A stretch of 34,941 nucleotides of DNA from Archaeoglobi archaeon (GCA_029259345.1 JAPDIX010000006.1:1-34941); one strand, 5' to 3'; positions 17,671 through 25,798 are shown, counted from the stretch's first letter. Program-made: numbers and translations. The notes: generated by a model from the sequence alone, not told the origin.

Positions 17671-17679
17671 TTTAAAAAT
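17671..17679 (+). promoter_or_regulatory. Possible TATA box for etfBA
   Basis: TTTAAAAAT lies about 50 bp before the etfB ATG, in a 76-bp gap containing T runs (TTTTT at 17686-17690). The geometry allows a short leader with the GGAGGTGG ribosome site, so etfBA may have its own promoter as well as read-through from the dehydrogenase gene. Confidence 0.4.
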
Positions 17680-17728
17680 AGGAAGTTTTTTATTCAGCCT
17701 TTGTCATGGTGGGGTTGGAGGTGGTTGA

Positions 17729-18472
17729 ATGAAAATTATAGTGCTTGCAAAACACGCCCCCGACCCGGAGTCAGAGATTAGTGTTGCAAGCGATGGCAAG
17801 AGCATCAGCCAGAGCGGGCTCGTTTATGATATAAACGACTGGGATAGATATGCAGTAGAGGAGGCAATAAGAATAAAAGAGGATAAAGGCGGAGAGGTTG
17901 TTGTAGTTGGTGTTGGAACCAACTGTGATGATACACTGAGAAAATGCCTTGCAATGGGAGCAGATAGGGCAATAAAAATCCCGGTTGATACATCTCTTGA
18001 CGCCTACACGATTGCAGAGGTTATAAAAGAGGCAATAAAGGATGAGCAATTTGATATGATTTTTGCAGGTTTAATGAGTCAAGACCTGAACAACGCACAG
18101 GTTGGTGTTTTGCTGGCTGCAATGTTAGACTTACCTGTAGCAACGGCAGTGACCGAGCTTAAGGTTGAGGACGGGAAGGCAATCGCAAGGAGAGAACTGG
18201 AGGGTGGATATCTTGAAGAGGTGGAGCTTCCAATACCATGTGTCGTTACCGTCCAGAGCGGTATAAATGAACCAAGATACGTTTCAATCATGGGTATCAA
18301 GAGGGCAAAGTCGAAGGAGATGAAGGAAGTCAGCGTTGCACCAAGCATCTCAACTCTCGAAATCGAAAAAATGTACCTCCCGCCAGTCAAGAAGGCGGAG
18401 ATGATTGAAGGTGACCCATCACAGATAGCCCAGAAGTTGATTGAAATCCTGAAGGAGAGGGGGTTGATATAA
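17729..18472 (+). CDS. etfB: Electron transfer flavoprotein beta subunit
   Basis: This 247-residue EtfB-family protein starts MKIIVLAKHAPDPESEISVA. It has the central region AVEEAIRIKEDKGGEVVVVG, followed by DTLRKCLAMGADRAIKIPVD. The nucleotide-binding loop is FAGLMSQDLNNAQVGVLLAA, and the family signature near the C-terminus is CVVTVQSGINEPRYVSIMGI. With EtfA it accepts electrons from acyl-CoA dehydrogenases and passes them to a membrane quinone reductase. The loop reads SQDLNNAQVG rather than the more usual D-G-D-T-x-Q-V/T-G, so whether it binds AMP or a second, bifurcating FAD cannot be settled by eye. A GGAGGTGG ribosome site precedes the ATG, and the stop overlaps the etfA start (TAATG). 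Confidence 0.95.
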   Translation: MKIIVLAKHAPDPESEISVASDGKSISQSGLVYDINDWDRYAVEEAIRIKEDKGGEVVVVGVGTNCDDTLRKCLAMGADRAIKIPVDTSLDAYTIAEVIKEAIKDEQFDMIFAGLMSQDLNNAQVGVLLAAMLDLPVATAVTELKVEDGKAIARRELEGGYLEEVELPIPCVVTVQSGINEPRYVSIMGIKRAKSKEMKEVSVAPSISTLEIEKMYLPPVKKAEMIEGDPSQIAQKLIEILKERGLI

Positions 18473-19428
18473 TGAAGGTGTTCTGTGTTGCTGAATATAG
18501 ATTTGATGAGCTTAACCCGCTCAGCATCGAGCTGCTCAATCTTGCCAACCAGATCAAGGGAGACGGGACGGCTGAGGCAGTTGTGATCGGTAAAGATGTT
18601 GGCAAGTATGCCGAGGAGCTTGCAAAATATGCGGACAAGGTCTGGAAGGTTGAGGATGATAGCCTCGAGAACTACACACCCGACCTCCATGTTGATGTTC
18701 TGTCGCAGCTCACCGAGAGAGAGAATCCCGACTTAATTCTTGTAGGTAATACCGCTCAGGGTGGAGAATTTGCCCCCTATCTCGCAGCAAAGCTCAACGC
18801 TCCAATTGCCACAGATGTTGTAGCAGTTGATGTGAGTGATGGTGTTAAGGTGTCAAGATATCTAATGCAGGGCAAGCTCATGGTTGATCTGAAGCTCAAA
18901 TCAACACCCTGTGTCCTGACAATCAGACAGGGCGTATTCAAAGAAGGATCAGAGGTTGGTGGAGAAATTGTTGATGCTGGAATCAAACCATCCAAGGAAT
19001 CAAAGAGGAAGTTCGTTAGCTACATTGAACCAGAGGTTGGAGAAGTTGACATTACACAGGCTGATATAATCGTCTCAGTTGGTAGAGGTATTGAGGACGA
19101 GTCGAACATAGAGTTGGCAGAGGAGCTAGCCGATCTGCTGGGTGGCGTTGTGGCTGGAAGCAGGCCAGTTATAGATAACGGATGGTTGCCAAAGGATAGA
19201 CAAGTCGGTATTTCAGGAAAAGTTGTGAAGCCAAAGCTTTACCTTGCTCTCGGTATTAGCGGTGCCTTCCAGCATGTCATGGGTATGAAAGACAGCGAAC
19301 TAATTATTGCCATAAACAAAGACCCAGAAGCGCCTATATTCGGAGTTGCACAGTATGGCGCTGTAGCGGATTTGTTTGATGTCGTTCCCGAGTTGATCGA
19401 GAAGTTGAAGGAGATTAAAGGAGCTTAA
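18472..19428 (+). CDS. etfA: Electron transfer flavoprotein alpha subunit
   Basis: The 318-residue EtfA has an N-terminal nucleotide-binding-like domain (MKVFCVAEYRFDELNPLSIE; PDLILVGNTAQGGEFAPYLA). The C-terminal FAD domain shows IIVSVGRGIEDESNIELAEE, GGVVAGSRPVIDNGWLPKDR, QVGISGKVVKPKLYLALGIS, and GAFQHVMGMKDSELIIAINK followed by D-P-E-A-P-I-F. These match the FAD pyrophosphate and isoalloxazine contacts of the family. No N-terminal ferredoxin extension is present. It is coupled to etfB by a TAATG overlap. The gene ends inside the perfect 14-bp palindrome described below, which likely terminates the operon. Confidence 0.96.
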   Translation: MKVFCVAEYRFDELNPLSIELLNLANQIKGDGTAEAVVIGKDVGKYAEELAKYADKVWKVEDDSLENYTPDLHVDVLSQLTERENPDLILVGNTAQGGEFAPYLAAKLNAPIATDVVAVDVSDGVKVSRYLMQGKLMVDLKLKSTPCVLTIRQGVFKEGSEVGGEIVDAGIKPSKESKRKFVSYIEPEVGEVDITQADIIVSVGRGIEDESNIELAEELADLLGGVVAGSRPVIDNGWLPKDRQVGISGKVVKPKLYLALGISGAFQHVMGMKDSELIIAINKDPEAPIFGVAQYGAVADLFDVVPELIEKLKEIKGA

Positions 19429-19450
19429 GCTCCATAAATTTTATTTAAAA
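19420..19450 (+). terminator. Hairpin terminator at the etfA stop
   Basis: The 14-bp perfect palindrome GGAGCTTAAGCTCC (19420-19433) contains the etfA stop codon and can fold as a 5-bp stem with a TTAA loop. It is followed by ATAAATTTTATTT. The same A/T-rich stretch has a CTTTTT run on the minus strand just after the microprotein stop at 19456, so the site may end transcription from both sides. Confidence 0.45.
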
Positions 19451-19455
19451 AGATT

Positions 19456-19551
19456 TTAAGCTAACTGTAACTGCAACAACAGAAGGGCCAGAGCAACAGC
19501 TGATAAAACGAGCAAGTCTTTTATTTCGATAACCGGTTTGGCCTCTGGCAT
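19456..19551 (-). CDS. 31-residue hydrophobic microprotein, unrecognised
   Basis: The minus-strand frame runs ATG (19551) to TAA (19456-19458) and encodes 31 residues: a charged start MPEAKPVIEIKDLL, followed by about 17 hydrophobic residues (VLSAVALALLLLQLQLA) up to the stop. It should be a single-span, tail-anchored-like membrane protein. Support for translation is unusually good for so small a frame: AGGTGA at 19558-19563 with a 6-base spacer, and a strong TATA box (TTTAAATA, 19585-19592) placing the transcript start about 12 bases ahead. It sits between etfA and dsrO on the opposite strand. It could be a small subunit of a membrane complex, but no family is recognised and no function is proposed. 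Confidence 0.6.
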   Translation of the reverse strand: MPEAKPVIEIKDLLVLSAVALALLLLQLQLA

Positions 19552-19584
19552 GATTTTTCACCTAATATTAATAGGGTCCCATTG

Positions 19585-19592
19585 TATTTAAA
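19585..19592 (-). promoter_or_regulatory. TATA box of the microprotein gene
   Basis: On the minus strand this reads TTTAAATA, preceded by an A-rich BRE-like GGAAAAAAG. The expected start site is near 19563, just ahead of the ribosome site and the ATG at 19551. The rest of the gap toward dsrO (19600-19730) is A/T-rich and shows only a 12-codon frame from 19640. Confidence 0.55.
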
Positions 19593-19735
19593 CTTTTTTC
19601 CTATAAATAAATGAAAATCTTATAATTACTATTATAATCATGGAGAAGCCGAGTAAATTTATCACAATTTTCTTTTAGAAGCATGACCCAAATTAACATT
19701 AACCTCCAGTAAGTGGAAAGGAAAAAAACAAAAGG

Positions 19736-19743
19736 TTAATATA
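19736..19743 (+). promoter_or_regulatory. TATA box for the dsrOPMKJ operon
   Basis: TTAATATA is preceded by A-rich AAAACAAAAGG (BRE-like). A start site near 19765 would leave a leader of about 50 bases before the dsrO ATG at 19817, which has a proper GGAGGA ribosome site. A second weaker candidate is AATATACT at about 19749-19756. Confidence 0.5.
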
Positions 19744-19816
19744 AGCCCAATATACTCCCTCTGAGAAATTAGAAACATACTCCATTGGAATAAAAATGAA
19801 ATCTGGAGGAATAAAC

Positions 19817-20623
19817 ATGATGTCGAGACGTAGATTTCTGATACTGGCGGGAGCAGCGACTGCAGGAGCTATTTTAACCCCACAGATTTCTGCAAAAACC
19901 CAATTTGTCGAATCACCAGAAGAAGTAGAGTCCAACAGGCGCTGGGCAATGGCTGTTGATGTTGACAAGTGCACTGAATGCATGGAAGAGCTGATTGCCA
20001 AAACAGGAGATGAAAAAGTAAAACCGCCGTGTGTTGTCGCATGTGACAAAGAGAACAATGTTCCTGAGTTTGAGGAGAAAAGGTTTGATCCGCAATGGAT
20101 GAGGATAGCCAAACTCAAGCTGGAAAAGCCAGTAAATGCAAAGGAGTTCTACATTCCACTTATGTGCAACCATTGCGAGAACCCACCATGTGTTCAGGTA
20201 TGCCTGACTAAAGCCAGCTTCAAGAGGCCTGATGGAATTGTAGAGATAGATATGCACCGCTGTATTGGATGCAGATATTGCATGATAGCCTGCCCATACG
20301 GAGCAAGAAGCTTCAATTTCCGTGACCCGAGAGAAGGGCTTAAGGAGGTAAACCCGAATGTCCAGATGAGGACTGAGGGTGTGGTTGAGAAATGCACCTT
20401 CTGCGTACACAGGATTGATGACGCGATTGCAAAGGGAGAAGAACCTATTCCAGCGTGCGTTGAGGCCTGCCACAAGTATGGAAAGGGAGCACTGGTGTTT
20501 GGGAATTTAAAGGATCCAAACAGCGAAATTTCAAAGATTCTGAGAGAGAACATCGTTGTTCAGCTTAGAGCCAATCTTGGAACTGACCCGCACGTTTTCT
20601 ACACCAAGCTTGGAGGTGAGTGA
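19817..20623 (+). CDS. dsrO: DsrO-type periplasmic iron-sulfur protein (Tat-exported)
   Basis: The 268-residue ferredoxin-like subunit of the DsrMKJOP (Hme-type) complex has a twin-arginine signal, SRRRFLILAGAATAGAILTP, so it is exported folded with its clusters. Four cysteine groups are visible: CTECMEEL...PPCVVAC, CNHCENPPCVQVC, CIGCRYCMIACPYGA, and CTFCVHRID...PACVEAC. These would hold up to four [4Fe-4S] clusters between the DsrJ haems and membrane DsrP. The ATG at 19817 is chosen because GGAGGA ends six bases before it and the signal then begins properly; an upstream in-frame ATG (19796) would add seven residues ahead of the ribosome site. It is the first gene of the operon, in the order O-P-M-K-J known from Archaeoglobus rather than the M-K-J-O-P of bacteria. 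Confidence 0.92.
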   Translation: MMSRRRFLILAGAATAGAILTPQISAKTQFVESPEEVESNRRWAMAVDVDKCTECMEELIAKTGDEKVKPPCVVACDKENNVPEFEEKRFDPQWMRIAKLKLEKPVNAKEFYIPLMCNHCENPPCVQVCLTKASFKRPDGIVEIDMHRCIGCRYCMIACPYGARSFNFRDPREGLKEVNPNVQMRTEGVVEKCTFCVHRIDDAIAKGEEPIPACVEACHKYGKGALVFGNLKDPNSEISKILRENIVVQLRANLGTDPHVFYTKLGGE

Positions 20624-21814
20624 ATGGCGGTCGAGTTTAAGAAGATTGAGGGCGACTCGATCCAGTATATCGCCTTGGTCATAATCCTTGCAGTTGCTAC
20701 CGGTGCAGGTTTTTATGCTTATATTCTCGACCATGAAATCGGTGGGCTTAACGGACTGAGCAACAGAGTGCCTTGGGGCATTGTCAACGCTGGAATCCCC
20801 TACTTCATTGGTCTGAGTGCAGGCTCGCTTATAGTCTCAGCTCTGGCTGGAGTTTTTAACATAAAGAAGTACAAAGTCTTCAGTAGAATTGCTGCATACA
20901 TGGCAGCAGCTTGGATCATTGCTGCAATTCTGAGCATCGCACTCGATATCGGAAAGCTATACCATTTCATGAATGCAGTCAGATACTTCAATCTGACCTC
21001 AATCTTCTCGTGGAACGCCTTTCTGTATTCAAGCTATTTCGTAATCTGTTCAATTTACCTGCTGGTTCAGTTTGAGGAAATGGAGAGAGCAACAAGATTC
21101 ATGGCAGGCTTGGCTGTTTTCTGGGCGGTTCTGGTTCACAGCGGTACTGGGGCAATCTACAGCTTTATGTATTCCAAAGAGCTTTACCATTCTGCACTGA
21201 CACCACCAATGTTCATCGTCTGTGCCATAACTTCGGGTCTCGGTCTATTGCTGGCTAACTTATACTTCACCTTCAAGTTCACAAACAGAGAATTGGATCC
21301 GTCCCTCATCAGAGGCCTTGGCTTAATCTTTGCGGGGCTTATGATGGTTCTGGGCTACTTCCTCGCCGTTGAAGGGCTGGAGAAAGGCTACATCCCCGGA
21401 CTTCACGAGGCGGTTCAGTTTGTATTCCTCAATCCCGGAACCGGAGTTTTCTGGAGCTTCTGGCTGCTCGTCGTGTTTGGTATTGCGATCCCAATAGTAA
21501 TAATACTCTACCCCAAAACCGGATACGACCTCCGCTGGATTTCAGTAGCAGGTATTCTCCACGCTGCATTGGTGTTCGCAGAGAGGTTCTATCTCATCGT
21601 TCCGGGACAGGTTTTCCCAGAAGAATATCTCCATGGTTACGAACTTAAATCTCTCCATACCCTCGAAGGCTATGTTGTTTCCTATACACCAACGATATTC
21701 GAGTGGCTTCAGGTAATCGGACTGGTTGCCATGGTTTATCTGGTCTACGTGGTCGGAGTTAAACTGTTCGCACTGATTCCTGAAAGGGCAGTTGAGGAGG
21801 TGGTAGAAGAATGA
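20624..21814 (+). CDS. dsrP: DsrP (NrfD-family) integral membrane subunit
   Basis: The 396-residue polytopic protein of the NrfD/PsrC family has about ten hydrophobic segments, including YIALVIILAVATGAGFYAYI, VPWGIVNAGIPYFIGLSAGS, AAYMAAAWIIAAILSIALDI, FWAVLVHSGTGAIYSFMYSK and GIAIPIVIILYP. The conserved charged sites typical of quinone interaction (HSGTGAIYSFMYSKELYHSA and AERFYLIVPGQVFPEEYLHG) are present. It likely oxidises menaquinol and delivers electrons to DsrO. The start follows directly on the dsrO stop, with GGAGGTGAGTGA as ribosome site, and the end overlaps dsrM by ATGA. It contains no cysteine cluster of its own. Confidence 0.92.
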   Translation: MAVEFKKIEGDSIQYIALVIILAVATGAGFYAYILDHEIGGLNGLSNRVPWGIVNAGIPYFIGLSAGSLIVSALAGVFNIKKYKVFSRIAAYMAAAWIIAAILSIALDIGKLYHFMNAVRYFNLTSIFSWNAFLYSSYFVICSIYLLVQFEEMERATRFMAGLAVFWAVLVHSGTGAIYSFMYSKELYHSALTPPMFIVCAITSGLGLLLANLYFTFKFTNRELDPSLIRGLGLIFAGLMMVLGYFLAVEGLEKGYIPGLHEAVQFVFLNPGTGVFWSFWLLVVFGIAIPIVIILYPKTGYDLRWISVAGILHAALVFAERFYLIVPGQVFPEEYLHGYELKSLHTLEGYVVSYTPTIFEWLQVIGLVAMVYLVYVVGVKLFALIPERAVEEVVEE

Positions 21815-22812
21815 TAGGAGTGATATTCGGCGTCATTGTGCCATACATCGCCGTCGCGATATTCGTCGTAGGGGTTATCTACAGATTTATCAACTGGGCG
21901 AACAGTGCTGTTCCACTAAAGATACCCACCACAGGAGGGCAACAGAAATCACTTCCATTCATAAAAAGAACGATCTACGACAGATTCGATTCCCCCTATA
22001 CGTGGTGGGAGACTGTTGGAAGAATGATTCTTGAGATATTCATGTTCAGAAGCTTGCTAAAGAATACGCGGTATTACCTCGACAGAGTCTCTCAAAAGGA
22101 TGCGCGCTGGCTCTGGCTTTTTGCAATCCTTTTCCACTACTCGCTACTCCTCGTACTTATCAGGCACTCAAGATTTTTCCTTCAACCTGTTCCAGAGTTC
22201 GTAGAGATGCTTAGCGAAATTGAAGCATTTAAAGGAGTGTTCATCCCATCAGTGTATGTTTCAGGCCTAGCAATAGTCGCAGGATTGTTTTTGTTGTGGC
22301 TCAGGAGAATTTTCCTGTCAAGGGAGAGAACTCTCAGTCTTCCAAGTGACCACTTCGCCTTAATCCTGCTTCTCGCCATAACGATTAGCGGAAACATCAT
22401 GAGGTATTTCTTCAAGGCAGACCTTGAAAAGGTCAAGGAGTTGCTGATGAATCTGATGGTATTCGATGTCGGAAAGGCTGTTGCAATTGCTGACAGCATT
22501 GAACCGATCTTCTACGTCCACTTCGTTCTTGCAAGTTTCCTTCTTGCCTACTTCCCCTTCAGCAAGCTCATGCATGCAGGAGGTGTTCTCTTCACACCAA
22601 CAAGAAACATGCCCAACGACAACAGAGCGAGGAGGCACGTAAATCCGTGGGACAGTGATCCTTCAGTGCCAATACTGGCAAAAGGAATTACGGTGGGCGG
22701 AAAGACTTTCACATCAAAGAAGCTCGATTGGGACACTTACTACAGCATGTACACCGATCAGCTTGATGAAATTGCAGAAAGCGATTACAAGATAGCTCCT
22801 GAGGAGTTGTGA
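21811..22812 (+). CDS. dsrM: DsrM b-type cytochrome subunit
   Basis: The 333-residue protein resembles the gamma subunit of nitrate reductase (NarI). About five membrane spans are visible: IGVIFGVIVPYIAVAIFVVG, WLFAILFHYSLLLVLIRHSR, YVSGLAIVAGLFLLWLRRIF, HFALILLLAITISGNIMRYF and YVHFVLASFLLAYFPFSKLM. Histidines in FHYSLLLVLIRH and in the last span (VHFVLA, LMHAGG) are candidates to hold two haems b. In the complex DsrM oxidises menaquinol on the membrane and passes electrons to cytoplasmic DsrK. The soluble C-terminus (about 65 residues) contains NDNRARRHVNPWD and presumably docks DsrK. It overlaps dsrP by four bases, and dsrK starts 10 bases after its stop. Confidence 0.92.
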   Translation: MIGVIFGVIVPYIAVAIFVVGVIYRFINWANSAVPLKIPTTGGQQKSLPFIKRTIYDRFDSPYTWWETVGRMILEIFMFRSLLKNTRYYLDRVSQKDARWLWLFAILFHYSLLLVLIRHSRFFLQPVPEFVEMLSEIEAFKGVFIPSVYVSGLAIVAGLFLLWLRRIFLSRERTLSLPSDHFALILLLAITISGNIMRYFFKADLEKVKELLMNLMVFDVGKAVAIADSIEPIFYVHFVLASFLLAYFPFSKLMHAGGVLFTPTRNMPNDNRARRHVNPWDSDPSVPILAKGITVGGKTFTSKKLDWDTYYSMYTDQLDEIAESDYKIAPEEL

Positions 22813-22822
22813 GGTGATTGTG

Positions 22823-24490
22823 ATGGAAGAAATGCCTGAAAAGATTGAGATAAGACAAAGATTTCCAGAATGGAGAGAAATGCTAAAACCAGTTAAAAAA
22901 TTCGAAGAGGGAAGGTTAAGCTACATTTCCCTGCCCAAGCAGGTGGATTCAGAGTTCTTCAAAATGCCCTTTGGTGATGTGGAAAGAGACCTCCATGATC
23001 TAAAGCTTCCTGAAAACTGGAAGGAACTTTTCCTTGAGGCGATGAAGGAGACTCTGGAAAAGAACAGAGCATTCAAGCTTTTCATGGACATATGTGTTAG
23101 GTGTGGAGCATGCGCCGATAAATGCCACTACTACATAGGCACAGGCGACCCTAAGAACATGCCAGTTGGAAGGGCTGAACTCATCAGATCTGTTTACAGA
23201 AGATATTTTACACTTTCAGGCAAAATATTTGGCAAATGGGCTGGAGCAAGGGAGCTAACTGAAGATGTGGTGAGGGAACTCTACTACTATGCCTATCAGT
23301 GTTCTCTCTGCAGGAGATGCAGTCTTTTCTGCCCCTACGGCATTGATACTGCAGAAATTGTCTGGTGGCTGAGAAGAATTCTGAGCAGAATTGGCCTGAA
23401 TCAGAGATTTATGACAATTTCAATTGAGGCGTCAGCGAGAACTGGCAATCACCTTGGTCTACTTCCGGGAGGTATGGCAGGTGCCATACAGCAGGGACTT
23501 GAGGAGCTTAAGGACGTGACAGGCTTTGATCTGCACACATACATCAACAAGAAAGGAGCAGATGTACTCTTTGTCGCCCCCTCTGGAGATTACTTCGCCA
23601 CACCGCACTGGTTCGTTATGCTCGGCTATCTTTTGCTCTTCAACGAGCTGGAAGAGAAATATGGATTAACGGTTACCTGGTCAACGTATGCGAGTGAAGG
23701 GGGCAACTTTGGTACATTCCACAGCTATGAGGCTGCGCAACTGCTTAACTCCAAAATCTACAAGGAGGCTGAGAGATTGGGAGTTAGCTTCATCATTGGT
23801 GGAGAGTGCGGGCACATGTGGAGAGACAAACACCAGTTCATCAACACCATGAATAATCCACCAAAGAATGAGGAATGGAAGAGATTCTGGGAGAATCCAG
23901 ATCTGGGAGAGCTTGCTGAAGGACTTAGAGGTGTTAGATTTGACAGCTACGCGTCTGGAGAGCATGGATGGATTCACATTCTTGAGTTTACCGCCGCACT
24001 AATCGAGCATAAGAAAATCACCTTGGACAAAAGCAGAAATGACCACTGGGCAGCGACATACCACGATCCGTGCAATGTTGCGAGGGGAATGGGATTAATT
24101 GAGGAACCAAGATACGTCCTGAGGAACGTCATGAACAAGTTCTACGAGATGCCGGAGCACACGATAAAGGAGAAGACCTACTGCTGCGGTGCTGGAGGAG
24201 GCTTGCTTGCAGACGAGATTATGGATCTCAGAATGAGAGGAGTAATGCCAAGGATGATGGCAGCGAGGCATGTTTACAAGAAGTACGGAGTGAATATACT
24301 CCTTACCCCCTGTGCAATTGACAAGGCTCAGTTCCCGCATGCCCTCGAATACTGGAAGATCCCCATTGAGGTCGGAGGGCCAATGGAGATGGTTGGAAAT
24401 GCTTTAGTTCTAACAGCGTTCGGTGAGAAACCTGAAGACAGGCAGTATGATCTGAGAGGTGAACCGCTAAATAAGGAGGAGGGTGAGTGA
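22823..24490 (+). CDS. dsrK: DsrK, HdrD-like iron-sulfur catalytic subunit
   Basis: The 555-residue cytoplasmic subunit is related to heterodisulfide reductase HdrD. Two ferredoxin motifs lie at CVRCGACADKCHYYIGTGDP (about residues 91-101) and CSLCRRCSLFCPYGIDTAEI (about 160-170). The C-terminal CCG region has YHDPCNVARGMGLIEEPR, KTYCCGAGGGLLADEI and LTPCAIDKAQFPHA, expected to hold the noncubane [4Fe-4S] site used for disulfide reduction. It is thought to reduce the DsrC trisulfide, or an equivalent, coupled to menaquinol oxidation. The ATG at 22823 is favoured by GAGGTGA at 22811-22817; GTG codons at 22814 and 22820 are in frame but poorly spaced. The stop overlaps the ribosome site of dsrJ. 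Confidence 0.94.
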   Translation: MEEMPEKIEIRQRFPEWREMLKPVKKFEEGRLSYISLPKQVDSEFFKMPFGDVERDLHDLKLPENWKELFLEAMKETLEKNRAFKLFMDICVRCGACADKCHYYIGTGDPKNMPVGRAELIRSVYRRYFTLSGKIFGKWAGARELTEDVVRELYYYAYQCSLCRRCSLFCPYGIDTAEIVWWLRRILSRIGLNQRFMTISIEASARTGNHLGLLPGGMAGAIQQGLEELKDVTGFDLHTYINKKGADVLFVAPSGDYFATPHWFVMLGYLLLFNELEEKYGLTVTWSTYASEGGNFGTFHSYEAAQLLNSKIYKEAERLGVSFIIGGECGHMWRDKHQFINTMNNPPKNEEWKRFWENPDLGELAEGLRGVRFDSYASGEHGWIHILEFTAALIEHKKITLDKSRNDHWAATYHDPCNVARGMGLIEEPRYVLRNVMNKFYEMPEHTIKEKTYCCGAGGGLLADEIMDLRMRGVMPRMMAARHVYKKYGVNILLTPCAIDKAQFPHALEYWKIPIEVGGPMEMVGNALVLTAFGEKPEDRQYDLRGEPLNKEEGE

Positions 24491-24491
24491 A

Positions 24492-24920
24492 ATGTATCAC
24501 AAGCAATACGTGATTCCCCTCATCCTGATTTTCCTTGCTGGGTTCTTCACACCCTACTGGTACAACGCAATGGCTGAAAGCTTTGGTTATGTACCTGAAA
24601 TGAAAAAGCCAGCGGGCGAGTGTGTTGAAAACAAAGACTGGATGGCAGCAAACCACATGCTACTGCTTCAGCAGTGGAGAACTCAGGCAATAAGGCACGG
24701 GGCAGAGGGTGGAAGAATCTATCACAGCTCTACGACCGGTTTGGAGTACCATGCCTCTACCAATACTTGCTGGGAATGTCATGAAAGCAAGGAGGAGTTC
24801 TGCGACCAGTGCCATGACTACGTGGGCATCCATCCTGAATGCTGGGACTGCCATTACACTCCCAGCATCGAAAAGCCACACTACCAAGGGACTGATACTC
24901 TCAGCAAGTTTTTCTCCTAA
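24492..24920 (+). CDS. dsrJ: DsrJ triheme c-type cytochrome
   Basis: The 142-residue protein has one N-terminal hydrophobic helix ([18 protein letters not shown]) acting as an uncleaved anchor, and a domain outside the membrane. Three haem-binding CxxCH motifs are seen: CWECH (93-97), CDQCH (104-108) and CWDCH (117-121). The conserved Cys44 in [15 protein letters not shown] matches the residue reported as the unusual haem ligand in DsrJ of Allochromatium. The ATG at 24492 is preceded by GGAGGGTGAGTGA. An in-frame GTG at 24483 would begin inside dsrK. It is the last gene of the operon, and its stop overlaps the convergent metallo-hydrolase gene by four bases. Confidence 0.95.
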   Translation: MYHKQYVIPLILIFLAGFFTPYWYNAMAESFGYVPEMKKPAGECVENKDWMAANHMLLLQQWRTQAIRHGAEGGRIYHSSTTGLEYHASTNTCWECHESKEEFCDQCHDYVGIHPECWDCHYTPSIEKPHYQGTDTLSKFFS

Positions 24921-25798
24921 TTTTTAGTTTTTCCTTCTCTGTCCTTTCTGTAAAGTTCAGCCCTTCTCGCTTCAAGCAGTTCCTCCTCAACACCTGCAAA
25001 AGTCGCCGCAGACATCACCTCAACTCCAGCATCCTCTCCACATCTGAAAACATCAGCCATCCTCTCCCTCCACTTCAAATCCCTTGTGAGATGATGGTCG
25101 AGGACGAGTTTCTTTACATCGGTTTCATGAATCAACTTTTTTAAGTTTTCAATGCTGTTCTCGAGAGCCCTCTGCGAGTAACGGTATCCGAGCATGTAAG
25201 TCATCGGTCCGTCAATAAACACTACTTCTGCAGACTTTTCAAGCATGAAGGCTAACTGTTCATCGTTATTTGGCCCCTCAACGTCAGAGGAAAAGAGGAA
25301 GCTGCCATTCCCATTATCCACGAAAACCTCAACAACAAAACCCAGCCTGCTGTCTGCACCGTGAAAAACTGGATCGGAAATCTCAACAACCGTATTACCG
25401 AACGAGTAGCTATTTCCGTCGCAGTAGTCTACCTCAACCTCTACCTTGCTAAGCTGATCCAAAAAGTAAGCTGCTCTGCCCTTCTGACTTCTGTTTATGT
25501 TTTCGGTGGGGTGTTTTATGAGGAGCCTCTTTCCGTTGAATATCTCAACCTCGTTTGGGTCGTGGTGGTCGTAGTGGTAGTGGGTTATAATTGCCACATT
25601 ACTCTCAACAAGATGCGCTTTTATCTCTTCCCATTTTAAATTCATTCTTTCCAGTTCAATTCTGTGGGGGGGTAAGCGGTAGCGCTTCGGAGCGAGACTA
25701 ACTCCGGGATCAATGAGGACGCTAACATCTTTGGTTTTTACGAAAGTGGCCATACTCCTGACACCCATTGAGTCAAAAGCTATCGGCTTTACTTCCAT
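24917..25798 (-). CDS. UPF0282-type metallo-beta-lactamase-fold hydrolase
   Basis: The 293-residue protein from the ATG at 25798 begins [20 protein letters not shown] and carries the metal-binding signature [20 protein letters not shown] (HxHxDH). Later metal-ligand candidates are [27 protein letters not shown] and [17 protein letters not shown]. It matches the archaeal UPF0282 group, whose substrate is unknown. The longer frame to 25837 is rejected because a TATA-like TTTTTTATC (25819-25827, minus strand) lies about 25 bp before 25798, implying a leaderless message. The final bases overlap the dsrJ stop (convergent). Its job is not connected to sulfate reduction by anything in the sequence. 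Confidence 0.85.
   Translation of the reverse strand: MEVKPIAFDSMGVRSMATFVKTKDVSVLIDPGVSLAPKRYRLPPHRIELERMNLKWEEIKAHLVESNVAIITHYHYDHHDPNEVEIFNGKRLLIKHPTENINRSQKGRAAYFLDQLSKVEVEVDYCDGNSYSFGNTVVEISDPVFHGADSRLGFVVEVFVDNGNGSFLFSSDVEGPNNDEQLAFMLEKSAEVVFIDGPMTYMLGYRYSQRALENSIENLKKLIHETDVKKLVLDHHLTRDLKWRERMADVFRCGEDAGVEVMSAATFAGVEEELLEARRAELYRKDREGKTKN

Noticed and set aside
18079-18690. 203-codon minus-strand frame
   Set aside because: Lies wholly across etfB and etfA. Its composition (Ser/Ile/Leu-rich) is typical of a shadow reading of real genes.
19640-19678. 12-codon plus-strand frame (MEKPSKFITIFF) after a TATA-like CTATAAATA at 19601
   Set aside because: Too short to judge, and it has no ribosome site. 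The TATA match is in very A/T-rich sequence and may be chance. An sRNA cannot be excluded.
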